A DNA stretch of 64,000 nucleotides from Actinopolyspora saharensis (GCF_900100925.1 NZ_FNKO01000002.1:1116001-1180000), one strand, 5' to 3'. Counted from the stretch's first letter, positions 21,167-31,480 are shown. A program made the numbers and translations. Notes: generated by a model not told the origin, from the sequence alone.

Positions 21167-21820
21167 CTACGAGTCCGAGGGCGGCCGCACCTCCGCTGCG
21201 GCCTTCCTCGAACGCCACCGACGCAGCCACACCACCAACCCGACGATCAGCGTCGAGATCAATACGACTCCCCCCACGAGAGCGGGCCATCCCCACCTGG
21301 CCAGGATCACGTCCACAGTGCGCCGCGTCGCACTGGTCTCGTCCACGAGCAGGATCCCCAGCAGCACTCCCGCCGCGGCGAACACAACAGCCAGCAGCAC
21401 GTACAACGAGCCGCCGAGCCTACCGCCGCGCTGATGCAGCACCCGCGCGACCTTGAGCAACCGGACGACGCGCACGAGCTGAACCGCGGCCACCACGCGA
21501 ACCAGACGCAGCACCTGAGCCGGCCCGAAGGCGAAAATCACCGCCGGAATCGTCAGCAGGGTGACCAGCACCATCCACCAGTGAGTGCGCAACCAGCGCA
21601 ACCGGTTCTCGCTGGACCAGAACAGCAGAACCGACTCCCCGGTCAGAATCAGCATCGACAACCAGTTCAGCACCGAACCGACCAGTGCCACCGGCCCGTC
21701 CAACCTGGCCAGGAACACCGCGGGAACGGATACGGCCGCGGCCGCCAGAACGGGGACGTGCAGAGCCCGCCGCACCCGGCGCGCACGCTCCCCCTCCGCT
21801 TCCTCACCGCGGGACGTCAC
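21167..21820 (-). CDS. Voltage-sensor-like membrane protein lacking a pore filter
   Basis: A 217-aa integral membrane protein with about six hydrophobic segments. Segment 4 (about residues 103-130, VLRLVRVV...VRVVRLLKVARVL) has a basic residue at nearly every third position (R105, R108, Q114, R117, R120, K123, R126), the hallmark of an S4 voltage sensor. An acidic residue (E62) sits in segment 2. Two further hydrophobic segments follow, but the loop between them (VDETSATRRTVDVILARWGW) has no GYG/GFG potassium filter or other recognisable P-loop. The GTG start at 21820 follows CAGGA. It is either a channel-derived sensor or an ion channel of unusual type. The function is not established. Confidence 0.55.
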   Translation of the reverse strand: MTSRGEEAEGERARRVRRALHVPVLAAAAVSVPAVFLARLDGPVALVGSVLNWLSMLILTGESVLLFWSSENRLRWLRTHWWMVLVTLLTIPAVIFAFGPAQVLRLVRVVAAVQLVRVVRLLKVARVLHQRGGRLGGSLYVLLAVVFAAAGVLLGILLVDETSATRRTVDVILARWGWPALVGGVVLISTLIVGLVVWLRRWRSRKAAAEVRPPSDS

Positions 21821-21934
21821 GCTTTTTATCCTGACAGACCACCCCGGGAGCACGTTTCCGAAACGGGGACGCACAGCAATCTGAACGCCGCGGTCCTCCA
21901 CAGCGGGGCGGACACACCGCCCGAGACACGAAAA

Positions 21935-21971
21935 GGTCCCGCACTCCCTCCCGGGGAGGGAGTGCGGGACC
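21935..21971 (-). terminator. Rho-independent terminator of clpC
   Basis: A perfect 18-bp inverted repeat (GGTCCCGCACTCCCTCCC and its complement) with one central base. On the minus strand it is followed at once by TTTT. It lies about 75 nt after the clpC stop. Confidence 0.9.
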
Positions 21972-22045
21972 TCGTGACACGGGACCCGCCCGCGGAGCAG
22001 CCGCCCGGTCTCACCCGTGGAGCCGGGCGGCCCGTCCGCTCGGGG

Positions 22046-24616
22046 TCACTCCGAGGAGCCGGAGCCCTCGGACTGGTCGTCCTGGTCCGCGGAGGAACCA
22101 CCGGACGATCCGGCCAGGTCCACCGGCGGAGCGTCCGGCACGGTGGAGGGCTTGCTCTCGCCGCGGAAGACGAAGCGGGCCTCGTCCTCCGTGCCCTCTT
22201 CGTCCCAGCCCTCGACGTCGACGATCACGATCTGACCGGCCTCGACCTCACCGAACAGGATCTTCTCGGAGAGCTTGTCCTCGATCTCGTGCTGGATGGT
22301 GCGCCGCAGCGGCCGGGCACCCAGCACCGGGTCGAAGCCCCTCTTGGCCACCAGCTTCTTGGCCTTCGAGGTCAACTCGATGGACATGTCCTTGCTCTTG
22401 AGCGCGGTCTCCACGCGCCCGATGAGCAGGTCGACCATCCGGACGATCTCTTCCTCGGTCAGCTGGTGGAAGACGATCACGTCGTCGATCCTGTTGAGGA
22501 ACTCCGGACGGAAGTGCTTCTTCATCTCCTCATTGACCTTGGCCTTCATCCGCTCGTAGTTGGTCTCCTGCTCGTTGGAGCCGGAGAAGCCCAACCCGAC
22601 GGTCTTGGAGATGTCCGAAGTACCGAGGTTGGAGGTGAAGATCAGCACCGTGTTCTTGAAGTCGACGACGCGGCCCTGACCGTCCGTGAGCCTGCCGTCC
22701 TCCAACACCTGCAGCAGCGTGTTGTAGATCTCGTGGTGGGCCTTCTCGATCTCGTCGAACAGCACCACGGAGAACGGCTTCCGGCGGACCTTCTCGGTGA
22801 GCTGACCGCCCTCCTCGTAACCGACGTATCCCGGGGGAGCACCGAACAGGCGCGAAGCCGTGTAGCGGTCGTGGTACTCACCCATGTCGATCTGCACGAG
22901 CGCGTTGTCGTCCCCGAAGAGGAACTCGGCCAGCGACTTGGAGAGCTCCGTCTTCCCGACGCCGGAGGGACCGGCGAAGATGAAGGAGCCCGAGGGGCGC
23001 TGCGGATCCTTCAGCCCCGCGCGGGTACGGCGGATCGCCTGGGAGACCGCCTTGACCGCGTCGTCCTGACCGATGATCCGCTTGTGCAGCTCCTCCTCCA
23101 TGCGCAGCAGCCTGGAGGTCTCCTCCTCGGTGAGGCGGAAGACGGGGATGCCGGTCCAGTTGGCCAGCACCTCGGCGATCTGCTCGTCGTCGACCTCGGC
23201 CACGACGTCCAGGTCGCCGGCCTTCCACTGCGCCTCGCGCTCCTCCTTCTGCGTGATGAGCTGCTTCTCCTCGTCACGCAGCCGGGCGGCCCGCTCGAAG
23301 TCCTGACCGTCGATCGAGGACTCCTTGTCCCTGCGGACCTCGGCGATCTTCTCGTCGAACTCACGCAGGTCCGGCGGAGCGGTCATCCGGCGGATGCGCA
23401 TCCGCGCTCCGGCCTCGTCGAGCAGGTCGATCGCCTTGTCCGGCAGGTACCGGTCGTTGATGTAGCGGTCGGCCAGGCTCGCGGCCGCGGACAGCGCGGA
23501 GTCGGTGATGGACACCCTGTGGTGCGCCTCGTAGCGGTCCCGCAGTCCCTTGAGGATCTCCACGGCGTGCTCGAGCGAGGGCTCGCCGACCTGGATCGGC
23601 TGGAACCGGCGCTCGAGGGCCGCGTCCTTCTCGACGTTCTTGCGGTACTCCTCCAGCGTGGTGGCACCGATGGTCTGCAGCTCTCCGCGGGCCAGCATCG
23701 GCTTGAGGATGCTCGCGGCGTCTATCGCACCTTCGGCCGCTCCCGCACCGACCAGGGTGTGGATCTCGTCGATGAACAGGATGATGTCGCCGCGCGTCTT
23801 GATCTCCTTGAGCACCTTCTTCAGGCGCTCCTCGAAGTCACCGCGATACCGCGAGCCCGCCACGAGCGAACCGAGGTCGAGCGTGTAGAGCTGCTTCTCC
23901 TTCAGCGTCTCGGGCACCTCGCCCTTGACGATCTGCTGAGCCAGCCCCTCGACGACCGCCGTCTTGCCGACACCGGCCTCGCCGATGAGCACGGGGTTGT
24001 TCTTGGTGCGCCTGGACAGCACCTGCATGATGCGCTCGACCTCGGTGTTCCTGCCGATCACGGGGTCGAGATTCGACTCGCGGGCACTCTGGGTGAGGTT
24101 GCGCCCGAACTGATCCAGCACCAACGAGGAGGACGGGGTCCCCTCACTGCGGCCACCGGCCTCGGCCGGTTCCTTGCCCTGGTAGCCGGACAGCAGCTGC
24201 AACACCTGCTGACGTACCCGGTTGAGATCCGCGCCCAGTTTGACCAGCACCTGCGCGGCGACACCCTCACCCTCACGGATCAGGCCGAGCAGGATGTGCT
24301 CGGTGCCGATGTAGTTGTGCCCGAGCTGGAGCGCCTCCCTCAGCGACAGCTCCAGAACCTTCTTGGCCCGCGGGGTGAAGGGGATGTGGCCACTGGGGGC
24401 CTGCTGGCCCTGGCCGATGATCTCTTCGACCTGCTGGCGTACGCCCTCGAGGGCGATACCCAACGATTCCAGCGCCTTGGCGGCGACACCCTCACCCTCG
24501 TGGATCAGACCCAGGAGAATGTGCTCGGTGCCGATGTAGTTGTGGTTGAGCATCCTGGCCTCCTCCTGGGCCAGGACAACCACCCGCCTCGCGCGGTCGG
24601 TGAACCTCTCGAACAT
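22046..24616 (-). CDS. clpC: ATP-dependent Clp protease ATP-binding subunit ClpC
   Basis: A Hsp100 unfoldase that feeds substrates to ClpP; 856 aa. In order: the Clp N-domain with two repeats ([20 protein letters not shown] onward, residues 1-145); AAA+ domain D1 with Walker [11 protein letters not shown] near 205; the middle domain with a UVR-like segment ([20 protein letters not shown], about 415-450); AAA+ D2 with Walker [11 protein letters not shown] near 545; and the ClpP-docking loop [11 protein letters not shown] near 670. The ATG at 24616 is preferred over the in-frame codon 6 nt upstream because AGGGAG sits 5 nt before it. This is the essential mycobacterial ClpC1 type. It is a single-gene unit with its own terminator. 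Confidence 0.97.
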   Translation of the reverse strand: MFERFTDRARRVVVLAQEEARMLNHNYIGTEHILLGLIHEGEGVAAKALESLGIALEGVRQQVEEIIGQGQQAPSGHIPFTPRAKKVLELSLREALQLGHNYIGTEHILLGLIREGEGVAAQVLVKLGADLNRVRQQVLQLLSGYQGKEPAEAGGRSEGTPSSSLVLDQFGRNLTQSARESNLDPVIGRNTEVERIMQVLSRRTKNNPVLIGEAGVGKTAVVEGLAQQIVKGEVPETLKEKQLYTLDLGSLVAGSRYRGDFEERLKKVLKEIKTRGDIILFIDEIHTLVGAGAAEGAIDAASILKPMLARGELQTIGATTLEEYRKNVEKDAALERRFQPIQVGEPSLEHAVEILKGLRDRYEAHHRVSITDSALSAAASLADRYINDRYLPDKAIDLLDEAGARMRIRRMTAPPDLREFDEKIAEVRRDKESSIDGQDFERAARLRDEEKQLITQKEEREAQWKAGDLDVVAEVDDEQIAEVLANWTGIPVFRLTEEETSRLLRMEEELHKRIIGQDDAVKAVSQAIRRTRAGLKDPQRPSGSFIFAGPSGVGKTELSKSLAEFLFGDDNALVQIDMGEYHDRYTASRLFGAPPGYVGYEEGGQLTEKVRRKPFSVVLFDEIEKAHHEIYNTLLQVLEDGRLTDGQGRVVDFKNTVLIFTSNLGTSDISKTVGLGFSGSNEQETNYERMKAKVNEEMKKHFRPEFLNRIDDVIVFHQLTEEEIVRMVDLLIGRVETALKSKDMSIELTSKAKKLVAKRGFDPVLGARPLRRTIQHEIEDKLSEKILFGEVEAGQIVIVDVEGWDEEGTEDEARFVFRGESKPSTVPDAPPVDLAGSSGGSSADQDDQSEGSGSSE

Positions 24617-24876
24617 TCGCACTCCCTGACTGCTGCGCCGGCGGTCTCGTACCGGGCACGGCTCCTGCTCACGCCTATGCCCGCGATGGGTTCAGCACTC
24701 TGAGCTCCACTCTAGTAGCCACAGCCCACTCAGGGCCGGTCCGGCTCACAGCCCACTTTTCGACAACGCTTCGTTCACTGTGCCTAACAGCGCGCTGAAC
24801 TGCGACATTCCATTCGGAAAAAGGCCGCTGCGGGGTGTCCGCCGAGCGCGAACAACACGCTCCCCGCCCCGGAAAG

Positions 24877-25809
24877 TCACTCTTCCGGATCAGCGCTTCC
24901 CGCGGTGGAGTCCTCCGCCGCGGCCTCGCGAGAGCCGCGGCCGCCGACCGGAACCACCATGGGAGTACCCACCACCGGGTCCGGAACCACCCGCGCCCTC
25001 AGGTCGAACACCTCCTCCAGCAGCTGCTCGGTCACGACCTCCTCCGGAGCCCCCTCCGCGGCGATCCGCCCGTCGACCATGGCCACCAGCCGATCCGCGT
25101 ACCTGGCGGCGAAGTTGAGGTCGTGCAGCACCATGACCACGGTGCGCCCGCTCTCGGCGTGCAGCCTCCCGATCAGCTCCAGCACGTCCACTTGGTGGGA
25201 CAAGTCCAGGTAGGTGGTCGGTTCGTCCAGTAACAGCAGGTCCGTGTGCTGGGCCAGTGCCATGGACAACCAGGCACGCTGCCGCTGCCCCCCGGACAGC
25301 TCGTCCACGGAGCGCTCGGCGAGGTCCCCGATCCCCGTCAGCTCCAGGGCCTCGGCCACGGCCGACTCGTCGTCGGAGGACCACTGGCGGTACCAGGTCT
25401 GGTGCGGGTGCCTGCCCCGCGCGACCAGGTCGGCCACGCACAGCCCCTCGGGGGCCGAGGGGGACTGCGGCAGCATCCCGAGGGTGCGGGCGACCTCCTT
25501 CGTCGACATCCGGTGGATCCGCTTGCCGTCCAGCAGGACGCTGCCGCTCTTCGGCTGGAGCAACCTCCCCAGGGCACGCAGCAGGGTGGACTTCCCGCAA
25601 CCGTTCGGACCGATCACACCGGTTATCCCCCCGTCTAGGACGTCGATGTCCAGTCCGTCGACCACGACCCGCTCCCCGTAGGCCAGCGAGACGTCGCGCG
25701 CGCTCAGCCTGCTGGTGGTCCCACCGTCCGCGGAGTCCCCCCGTCCGCCTGCCGAGTTCGACGGTTCGAGGCGCTCGAAGGTCTCGCTCGCGGTGTGCAC
25801 TGCGGTCAT
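24877..25809 (-). CDS. Iron-siderophore ABC transporter ATP-binding protein (FepC/FecE family)
   Basis: A 310-aa ATPase that powers ferric-siderophore import. Walker A is GPNGCGKST near residue 70, the Q-loop MLPQSPSAPEG, the signature LSGGQRQRAWLSMAL, Walker B LLLLDEPTTYLDL and the switch His in VLHDLNFAARY. The TTYLDLSHQ stretch is characteristic of FecCD-type systems. The ATG at 25809 overlaps the upstream permease stop (ATGA). Together with two permeases and a divergent binding lipoprotein it makes a complete importer, probably iron-regulated through the IdeR box at 28083. The C-terminus (about 270-310) is an acidic extension. Confidence 0.94.
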   Translation of the reverse strand: MTAVHTASETFERLEPSNSAGGRGDSADGGTTSRLSARDVSLAYGERVVVDGLDIDVLDGGITGVIGPNGCGKSTLLRALGRLLQPKSGSVLLDGKRIHRMSTKEVARTLGMLPQSPSAPEGLCVADLVARGRHPHQTWYRQWSSDDESAVAEALELTGIGDLAERSVDELSGGQRQRAWLSMALAQHTDLLLLDEPTTYLDLSHQVDVLELIGRLHAESGRTVVMVLHDLNFAARYADRLVAMVDGRIAAEGAPEEVVTEQLLEEVFDLRARVVPDPVVGTPMVVPVGGRGSREAAAEDSTAGSADPEE

Positions 25810-26912
25810 GTCCGAACCTCCCGGTACCGGTGAACGAGCAGGTAAATCAGGTAGGGCGCGCCGAGCACGGCCGTGACCACTCCCACGGGGAGTACCAACG
25901 AACCGAAGGCCGTGCGTGCGATCAGGTCGGCCCCCACGACCAACGTCGCCCCCAGCAGCATCGAGAGCACCAGCGGTGGTCGCGCCGTGCCCGCCAGCCG
26001 GAGGGCTATCTGGGGGGTGGCCAACGCCACGAAGGCGATCGGCCCGGCGGCCGCGGTCGCCAGCGAGGCGAGCACGGTGGCGCTGAGCAGCATGGCCGCG
26101 CGCGCCGCGGTCACCCGCACCCCGAGCCCGTGCATGGTGTCGTCGTCGAACTGCAACGCCCCGAGAACGTGGCAGCCGAGCAGCGTCACGGGCACCAGGA
26201 CCGCCAGGGACAGCGCGACGGGGACGACGTTCTCCCAGCCACGCGCGTTGAGGCTCCCGGTGAGCCAGACCATGGCGCGTCCCGCGTCCTGCACCTCGCC
26301 CATGGTGAGCAGCCACAGCGTCGCGTTGACCATCATGGCGTTCATGCCGATGCCGACCAGCACCAGCCGGAACGAGTCCACCCCGCTCCGGTAGGACAGC
26401 ACCGCCACGAGCACACCGGTGACCAGCCCGCCGAGCAGGGCGACCACGGGCAGTCCCACGCTCGCGGCGAAACCGCTGACACCGCCCAGCGTCCCCCCGG
26501 TCACGATCACCGCCGAGGCCGCTGCCCCCGCGCCTGCCGTGACACCGAGCAGGTCCGGGCTCGCCAGGGGATTTCGCACCACGGCCTGGGTGACGGCGCC
26601 GGCGAGCCCGAGCGCCGCCCCCACGAGCAGTCCCGTCAGGCTCCGGGGGAGCCGCAACTGGAAGATCACGAGGGATTCGCCGGTGTCCCCGCCGCCGAAC
26701 AGGGTGCGCAGCACCCCGATCGGGGTGATCGGGTAGTCGCCGAGGGCCAGGTCGCAGGCGAACACCAGCAGCAGGGCGAGCGCTCCAGCGAGCAGCATCA
26801 GCAGGGAGCGGGGCCGCACCACCGTGGAGACCGGTCCCAGCCGCAGCGGCCTGCGTCCCGGCACCCGCGGCGCGGAGCCGCGCGCGGGGGATGTTTCGGC
26901 CAGTGCCTTCAC
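25806..26912 (-). CDS. Iron-siderophore ABC transporter permease (FecCD family), second subunit
   Basis: A 368-aa polytopic permease with about nine hydrophobic segments, FepG-like by position. Family hallmarks are LRLPRSLTGLLVGAALGLAG, VVRNPLASPDLLGVTAGA, and the C-terminal coupling-loop region GPIAFVALATPQIALRL. The start is GTG at 26912, overlapping the TGA of the preceding permease (GTGA). The N-terminal 35 residues are Arg/Pro-rich and cytoplasmic. It forms a heterodimer with the neighbouring permease and couples to the ATPase encoded downstream. Confidence 0.92.
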   Translation of the reverse strand: MKALAETSPARGSAPRVPGRRPLRLGPVSTVVRPRSLLMLLAGALALLLVFACDLALGDYPITPIGVLRTLFGGGDTGESLVIFQLRLPRSLTGLLVGAALGLAGAVTQAVVRNPLASPDLLGVTAGAGAAASAVIVTGGTLGGVSGFAASVGLPVVALLGGLVTGVLVAVLSYRSGVDSFRLVLVGIGMNAMMVNATLWLLTMGEVQDAGRAMVWLTGSLNARGWENVVPVALSLAVLVPVTLLGCHVLGALQFDDDTMHGLGVRVTAARAAMLLSATVLASLATAAAGPIAFVALATPQIALRLAGTARPPLVLSMLLGATLVVGADLIARTAFGSLVLPVGVVTAVLGAPYLIYLLVHRYREVRT

Positions 26913-28033
26913 AGTCGCATCAGCCTCCTGCGCCGCACGAGCGCGATGAAGAACGGAGCACCGATCATCGCCAGCATCACCCCGACCTGGATCTCGGAGG
27001 GCCTGGCCACGATGCGGCCGACGAGGTCGGCGAGCAGGACCAGGCACGACCCCGTCAGGGCCGCGAAGGGCAGCAACCAGCGGTGGTCGGGACCCGAGAA
27101 GTACCTGGCTATGTGCGGGACGACGAGCCCGACGAAGCTGATCGGTCCGCACAGGGCCACCGCGCCGCCGACGAGCACGGCTATCGCGGCCACCCCCACC
27201 GCTCTGGTCCGCGTCACGTTGTGCCCGAGGGCGGCGGCCATGTCGTCGCCGAGCGAGAGCGCGTTCAACCCGGGCGCGCTGGCCAGTCCCAGCACCAGCC
27301 CCACCAGCAGGAAGGGAATCACCTGGCTGATCACGGTCGTGTCGCTGATCGCGATGGAACCGACCTTCCAGAACCGGTAGACGTCCATGCTCTGCCGGTC
27401 GAGCAGCACCAGGGCCGAGGTGAGCGCCTGCAGCAGGGCGCTGATCGCCGCGCCGGCCAGCGCCAGCGCCACCGGGGTGGCCCCTCCCCTCCCGAAGGAT
27501 CCGATCGCGAACACCGCGAGGGCGCTGAGCAGGGCACCGCCGAAGCTGAACCACACGAAGCCGAGCATCCCGGTGATGCCCAGCGTGAAAACGGCCAGCA
27601 CCACGGCCAGTCCCGCTCCCTGGGTGATGCCGAGCACGCTGGGCCCCGCGATCGGGTTCCTGGTGTAGCCCTGCATCAGGGCGCCGGCCAGGCCGAGCGC
27701 CGAGCCCGCGAGCACCCCTACGATCGTGCGCGGGATGCGCAAGTCGTAGACGATCACGTGGTTCTCGGTCCGCGCGGTGGACAGCAGCGCACGCAGCACG
27801 GCGTCCGGCGAGATGAGCTTGGCTCCGATGAGGATGCTCAGCAAGCAGCTGGCCAGCAGCAGCGCCCCCAGCAGGGCGATGCCGATCAGCCTCCTGCGCC
27901 TGCGGTTGCTCAGCCGGTCCACCGGGGCTTTGGGGGCGTGCTCCGTTTCCGGGGTGGGGGCTTCCCCCTGCCGGGAACGGGACGAGCCGGTGTCCGAGCG
28001 CCGCGAGTTCCGGTCGGCCAAACTGCGACTCAA
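26909..28033 (-). CDS. Iron-siderophore ABC transporter permease (FecCD family), first subunit
   Basis: A 374-aa permease, FepD-like, with a hydrophilic 45-residue N-terminus and about nine membrane segments. LRIPRTIVGVLAGSALGLAG, YTRNPIAGPSVLGITQGAG and GPISFVGLVVPHIAR are the family signatures. It starts at a TTG (28033) with AAGGGAG just upstream, directly below the IdeR-type box. It is the first gene of a three-gene overlapping operon: permease, permease, ATPase. Confidence 0.92.
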   Translation of the reverse strand: MSRSLADRNSRRSDTGSSRSRQGEAPTPETEHAPKAPVDRLSNRRRRRLIGIALLGALLLASCLLSILIGAKLISPDAVLRALLSTARTENHVIVYDLRIPRTIVGVLAGSALGLAGALMQGYTRNPIAGPSVLGITQGAGLAVVLAVFTLGITGMLGFVWFSFGGALLSALAVFAIGSFGRGGATPVALALAGAAISALLQALTSALVLLDRQSMDVYRFWKVGSIAISDTTVISQVIPFLLVGLVLGLASAPGLNALSLGDDMAAALGHNVTRTRAVGVAAIAVLVGGAVALCGPISFVGLVVPHIARYFSGPDHRWLLPFAALTGSCLVLLADLVGRIVARPSEIQVGVMLAMIGAPFFIALVRRRRLMRL

Positions 28034-28082
28034 ATCCCACTCCCTTGGCTCTCCGACCCTGATTCGCTTAGGTTATCCGCAC

Positions 28083-28101
28083 TTAGGTTAGGCCCACCTA
28101 A
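28083..28101. promoter_or_regulatory. IdeR/DtxR iron box between the divergent siderophore-uptake genes
   Basis: TTAGGTTAGGCCCACCTAA matches the 19-bp consensus TTAGGTTAGGCTAACCTAA at 17 positions. A further half-site TTAGGTTAT lies 15 bp to the left (28068), and CCTAAGCCTAA extends the right arm to 28107, so two overlapping dimers could bind. The box lies 50 bp from the TTG of the permease gene and 28 bp from the ATG of the lipoprotein gene, well placed to repress both when iron is plentiful. Confidence 0.9.
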
Positions 28102-28128
28102 GCCTAAACGAAACGGGAAGGGACGCCG

Positions 28129-29124
28129 ATGTCGGCAGTCACACGAACGAGACGCGATTTGCTGCGGACTGCGCTGACCGCCGCGGGAGCACTGCCCGTG
28201 CTCGGGCTGAGCGCGTGCGGTGACGAGTCAACCGGCTCCGGCAGCGGGAGCGGTTCCGGAGCGGACCGCACCGTCGAACACGCGATGGGCACGACCGACA
28301 TCACCGGGACCCCGAAGCGCGTCGTCGCGCTGGACGCGAGTTTCACGAGCGCGACCATGGCCCTGGAGACGGACGTCGTGGGCTACACGACCTTCGGAGG
28401 ACGCAAGGAGCTGCCCGAGTACCTGGGGCAGGACCGCCGGGAGCACGGGGACCGGGCGAGCAGAGTGGGCAGCCTGAGCGAACCCGATCTGGAGAGGATC
28501 GTGGCGGCCGAGCCCGACCTCATCCTCTCGGCGAAAGTCCGGCACGAGAAGCTCTACGACCAACTCGCCCAAATCGCCCCGACGGTGTTCAGCCGCAGCA
28601 CGGGTGGAACGTGGAAACAGAACCTGCTGCTCACCGGCAGAGCACTCGGCAAGGAGAAGTTGGCGCGGCGCAAGCTGGACGCCTACGAACAACGCGCGAA
28701 AACCGTCGGTGACAACATCCGCGCGAAAGCGGGGCACAACCCGACCGTCTCGATCGTCCGCTTCGCCGGGGAACCGACCGTCCGCCTGTACAGCGCGGAC
28801 TCCTTCCCCGGGATCGTGCAGGACGACACCGGGTTGAACCGCCCGGGGGGACAGCCGACCGGCGACGGCATCGCCGTGAACCTGAGCCAGGAGAGGATCC
28901 CGGAGCTCGACGCGGAGCACATCTTCCTGAGCGTGTACCCGGACCAGTCCGGGGACGCCGCCGAAGCCAGGAAGAAGTTCACCTCCAGCCCGCTGTGGAG
29001 CAAGCTGACGGGGCGAGTCCACGAGGTGGACGACCTCACCTGGATGACCTCGGTGGGGCTTCACGGCGCACACGCCATCCTCGACGACCTCGCCGCGGCG
29101 TTCGGAGTGGACCGCGCCCGGTGA
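28129..29124 (+). CDS. Iron-siderophore-binding lipoprotein (FepB/FecB family)
   Basis: A 331-aa substrate-binding protein of the importer encoded divergently. The N-terminus has a twin-Arg (TRTRRDLLRTA) and a hydrophobic run ending in a lipobox (LSAC, Cys about 30), so it may be a Tat-exported lipoprotein. A short Gly/Ser linker follows, then the type III periplasmic-binding fold with RVVALDASFTSATMALE, DLERIVAAEPDLILSAKV and a long connecting helix. The ATG at 28129 follows GGGAAGGGA. The siderophore is not evident, and no biosynthetic genes lie nearby. Regulated by the adjacent iron box. Confidence 0.93.
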   Translation: MSAVTRTRRDLLRTALTAAGALPVLGLSACGDESTGSGSGSGSGADRTVEHAMGTTDITGTPKRVVALDASFTSATMALETDVVGYTTFGGRKELPEYLGQDRREHGDRASRVGSLSEPDLERIVAAEPDLILSAKVRHEKLYDQLAQIAPTVFSRSTGGTWKQNLLLTGRALGKEKLARRKLDAYEQRAKTVGDNIRAKAGHNPTVSIVRFAGEPTVRLYSADSFPGIVQDDTGLNRPGGQPTGDGIAVNLSQERIPELDAEHIFLSVYPDQSGDAAEARKKFTSSPLWSKLTGRVHEVDDLTWMTSVGLHGAHAILDDLAAAFGVDRAR

Positions 29125-29178
29125 GGGGCGGTCGGCGAACCTGCGCCGACGGGAGGAACAAGCCCAGGACAGGTGTAC

Positions 29179-29229
29179 GGGTGCGCTCCGACGTGTCGCC
29201 GCGCGACACCGCCCGACCGGGGCGCACCC
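29179..29229. terminator. Nested hairpin between convergent genes
   Basis: The outer arms GGGTGCGC/GCGCACCC enclose a second stem GTGTCGC/GCGACAC. It lies between the lipoprotein gene (plus) and lsr2 (minus) and is probably a bidirectional terminator. Confidence 0.5.
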
Positions 29230-29350
29230 GGCTCGCACCGAATTCACAGCGGAACGGCCGGATGTCTACCGACGGAACCCGAATCCCGACGAGCACCCGC
29301 CCGAAGGACGGCAGGCCGGGAGAACCGAGCCGTTGCTGATTTCCGGGAGT

Positions 29351-29713
29351 TCAGTGCGCCTTGTGGTATTCGGCCACGATGTCGGCGGGGATGCGCCCGC
29401 GGTCCGAAACCTTCATCCCGCGCTTGCGCGCCCATTCCCGAATCGCCTGGTTCTGTTCCCGGTCCGCGCTGGTGGAACCGCCCGAGGAGCCGGAGGACGA
29501 ACGTGAGGAACCGGAACGCGGCCCCGGCTTCTTGCGCCCACCCGCGCGACGCGCCCCGGCCAGATAGCCGCTCAGCGCCTCGCGCAGCTCGTTCGCATTC
29601 TCGTTGGAAAGGTCGATCGTGTAAGAGACGCCGTCCAAGGCGAACTCGACCGTTTCATCGGCTTCCCCGCCGTCCAGGTCATCCACCAGCTGGACGGTTA
29701 CCTTCTGCGCCAT
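29351..29713 (-). CDS. lsr2: Nucleoid-associated protein Lsr2
   Basis: Lsr2 is the actinobacterial H-NS analogue: it bridges DNA and silences AT-rich, often acquired, genes. The 120-aa protein has the N-terminal oligomerisation domain ([20 protein letters not shown], about residues 1-60), a Ser/Gly/Lys-rich linker, and the C-terminal DNA-binding domain. That domain carries the AT-hook-like RGRIP motif in [19 protein letters not shown]. Lsr2-lysS order is as in mycobacteria (Rv3597c-Rv3598c), but clpC, its usual neighbour, is separated from it here by the siderophore cassette. Confidence 0.96.
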   Translation of the reverse strand: MAQKVTVQLVDDLDGGEADETVEFALDGVSYTIDLSNENANELREALSGYLAGARRAGGRKKPGPRSGSSRSSSGSSGGSTSADREQNQAIREWARKRGMKVSDRGRIPADIVAEYHKAH

Positions 29714-29965
29714 CTTCTTCCGATCCTCCCCGGACTATTCCCTTCGGGAGACGATGCCCTCGCGCCAACCTTCGGGGGTACAGCCCGGTTCCTCGGGAAC
29801 CGGGCCAATACCGAACGGGCACCGCGAAGTGGGACTCGCTTCGAGCCCGGTATTACATCGTCACCGTTTCATTCTCGTCAGCAAGGTTAGCGCAGTAAAG
29901 CCGGAGTCGCACTCACCCCGCCGAAGAAATTTTGGACTTGTCGGGTCCCGAAGGGGCCGGATCAG

Positions 29966-31480
29966 TCATTCCGGCCGAACGAGGGGGAAGAGTATGGTCT
30001 CCCGGATACCGAGACCCGTCAAAGCCATCAACAAGCGGTCGATACCCATTCCCACACCCCCGGTCGGGGGCATTCCGTACTCCAGGGCCCGGAGAAAGTC
30101 CTCGTCCACGGGCATGGCTTCCTCGTCCCCGGCCGAGGCCTGGCGCGCCTGCTCCTCGAGGCGCTGCCGCTCGATTACCGGATCGACGAGCTCCGAGTAA
30201 CCGGTGGCCAGTTCGAAACCTCGGACGTAGAGATCCCATTTCTCCGCCATCCCCGAATGCTCGCGGTGCTGCCGGGTCAGCGGAGCCGTATCCAGCGGGA
30301 AGTCCCGCACGAATGTCGGCTCGTACAAGTGATTGCCGACCAGGTGCTCCCAGAGTTCCTCGACCAGCTTGCCGTGCCCGTAGCTCGGATCGACGTCGGA
30401 CAAACCGACGCTTTCGGCGTGCTTGCGCAGTGTTTCCACCGTGGTTTCGGGGGTGACCTCGAAACCGAGCGCCTCGGAAAGCGATCCGTACATCGTAATG
30501 TTGGCCCACTGGCCGGAAAGGTCGTACTCCGATCCGTCCGCCCAAGTCACCGTCTGAGTGCCGAACAGGGACTGGGCCGCCTCCTGGATCAGTTCACGAG
30601 TGAGCTCGGCCATGCCGTTGTAATCCGAGTAGGCCTCGTAAAACTCGAGCATCGCGAACTCCGGGGAGTGGGAAGAATCACTCCCCTCGTTGCGAAAGTT
30701 GCGGTTGATCTCGAAGATTTTCTCTATGCCGCCGACCACGCAGCGCTTGAGGAACAGCTCCGGAGCGATCCTCAGGTACAGATCCATGTCCAAGGCGTTC
30801 GAGTAAGTCACGAACGGCCGAGCAGCTGCGCCGCCCTGCAGGGTCTGCAGCATCGGCGTCTCGACCTCGAGGTAGTCGCGCCGCTCGAAGGAGTTCCGCA
30901 GCGAACGCAACGTCGCCGCCCTCGTGCGCACGGTCTCGGCTGCCTGCCGCCGGACCAGCAGGTCCACGTAGCGCTGGCGCACCCGGTTCTCCTCGGTGAG
31001 CTCCTTGTGCGCGACGGGAAGCGGGCGCAGGGACTTGGCCGCCAGGCGCCACTCGTCGGCCAGCACGGAGAGCTCACCGCGGCGGGAAGTGATCACTTCC
31101 CCGGCCACGAACACGTGATCGCCCAGATCGACATCCGACTTCCACTCGGACAACTGCTGTTGACCGACCTCGTTGCGGCTGAGCATGGCCTGCAACTCGG
31201 TACCGTCGCCACCACGCAGCGTGGCGAAGCAGAGCTTGCCGGTGTTCCGCAGGAACATCACCCGTCCGGCGATGCCGACCCGCTCGCCGGTCGAAGTGTC
31301 CGCGGGCAGGTCCGGGTGCGCGGCCCGCACCTGGGCGAGCGAGTGCGTGATCGGCAACGCGACAGGATAGGGATCGTTGCCCTCGGAAAGCAGCCGTTGC
31401 CGCTTCTCCCTACGCACCCGCAACTGTTCCGGCAGGTCTTCGGCTCCGTCGACGTGACTTGATTGATCCTGGTCATTCAC
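29966..31480 (-). CDS. lysS: Lysyl-tRNA synthetase, class II
   Basis: This enzyme charges tRNA-Lys; 504 aa. The N-terminal OB-fold anticodon-binding domain (about residues 60-165) is followed by the class II catalytic core. Motif 2 is [20 protein letters not shown] near residue 270 and motif 3 is [16 protein letters not shown] near residue 475. The C-terminus is ILFPLVRPE. The GTG at 31480 has no Shine-Dalgarno; a TACCCT -10 box ends 8 nt upstream, suggesting a leaderless message. That would place the structured repeats at 31.6-32.0 kb upstream of the transcript and not in its 5' UTR. A bifunctional LysX fusion is excluded by the length. Confidence 0.97.
   Translation of the reverse strand: MNDQDQSSHVDGAEDLPEQLRVRREKRQRLLSEGNDPYPVALPITHSLAQVRAAHPDLPADTSTGERVGIAGRVMFLRNTGKLCFATLRGGDGTELQAMLSRNEVGQQQLSEWKSDVDLGDHVFVAGEVITSRRGELSVLADEWRLAAKSLRPLPVAHKELTEENRVRQRYVDLLVRRQAAETVRTRAATLRSLRNSFERRDYLEVETPMLQTLQGGAAARPFVTYSNALDMDLYLRIAPELFLKRCVVGGIEKIFEINRNFRNEGSDSSHSPEFAMLEFYEAYSDYNGMAELTRELIQEAAQSLFGTQTVTWADGSEYDLSGQWANITMYGSLSEALGFEVTPETTVETLRKHAESVGLSDVDPSYGHGKLVEELWEHLVGNHLYEPTFVRDFPLDTAPLTRQHREHSGMAEKWDLYVRGFELATGYSELVDPVIERQRLEEQARQASAGDEEAMPVDEDFLRALEYGMPPTGGVGMGIDRLLMALTGLGIRETILFPLVRPE

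Noticed and set aside
20744..24703. A 1319-codon plus-strand open frame across the rRNA upstream region and clpC
   Set aside because: It is antisense to clpC and the voltage-sensor-like gene and is open only because of high GC; no domain is seen in this frame.
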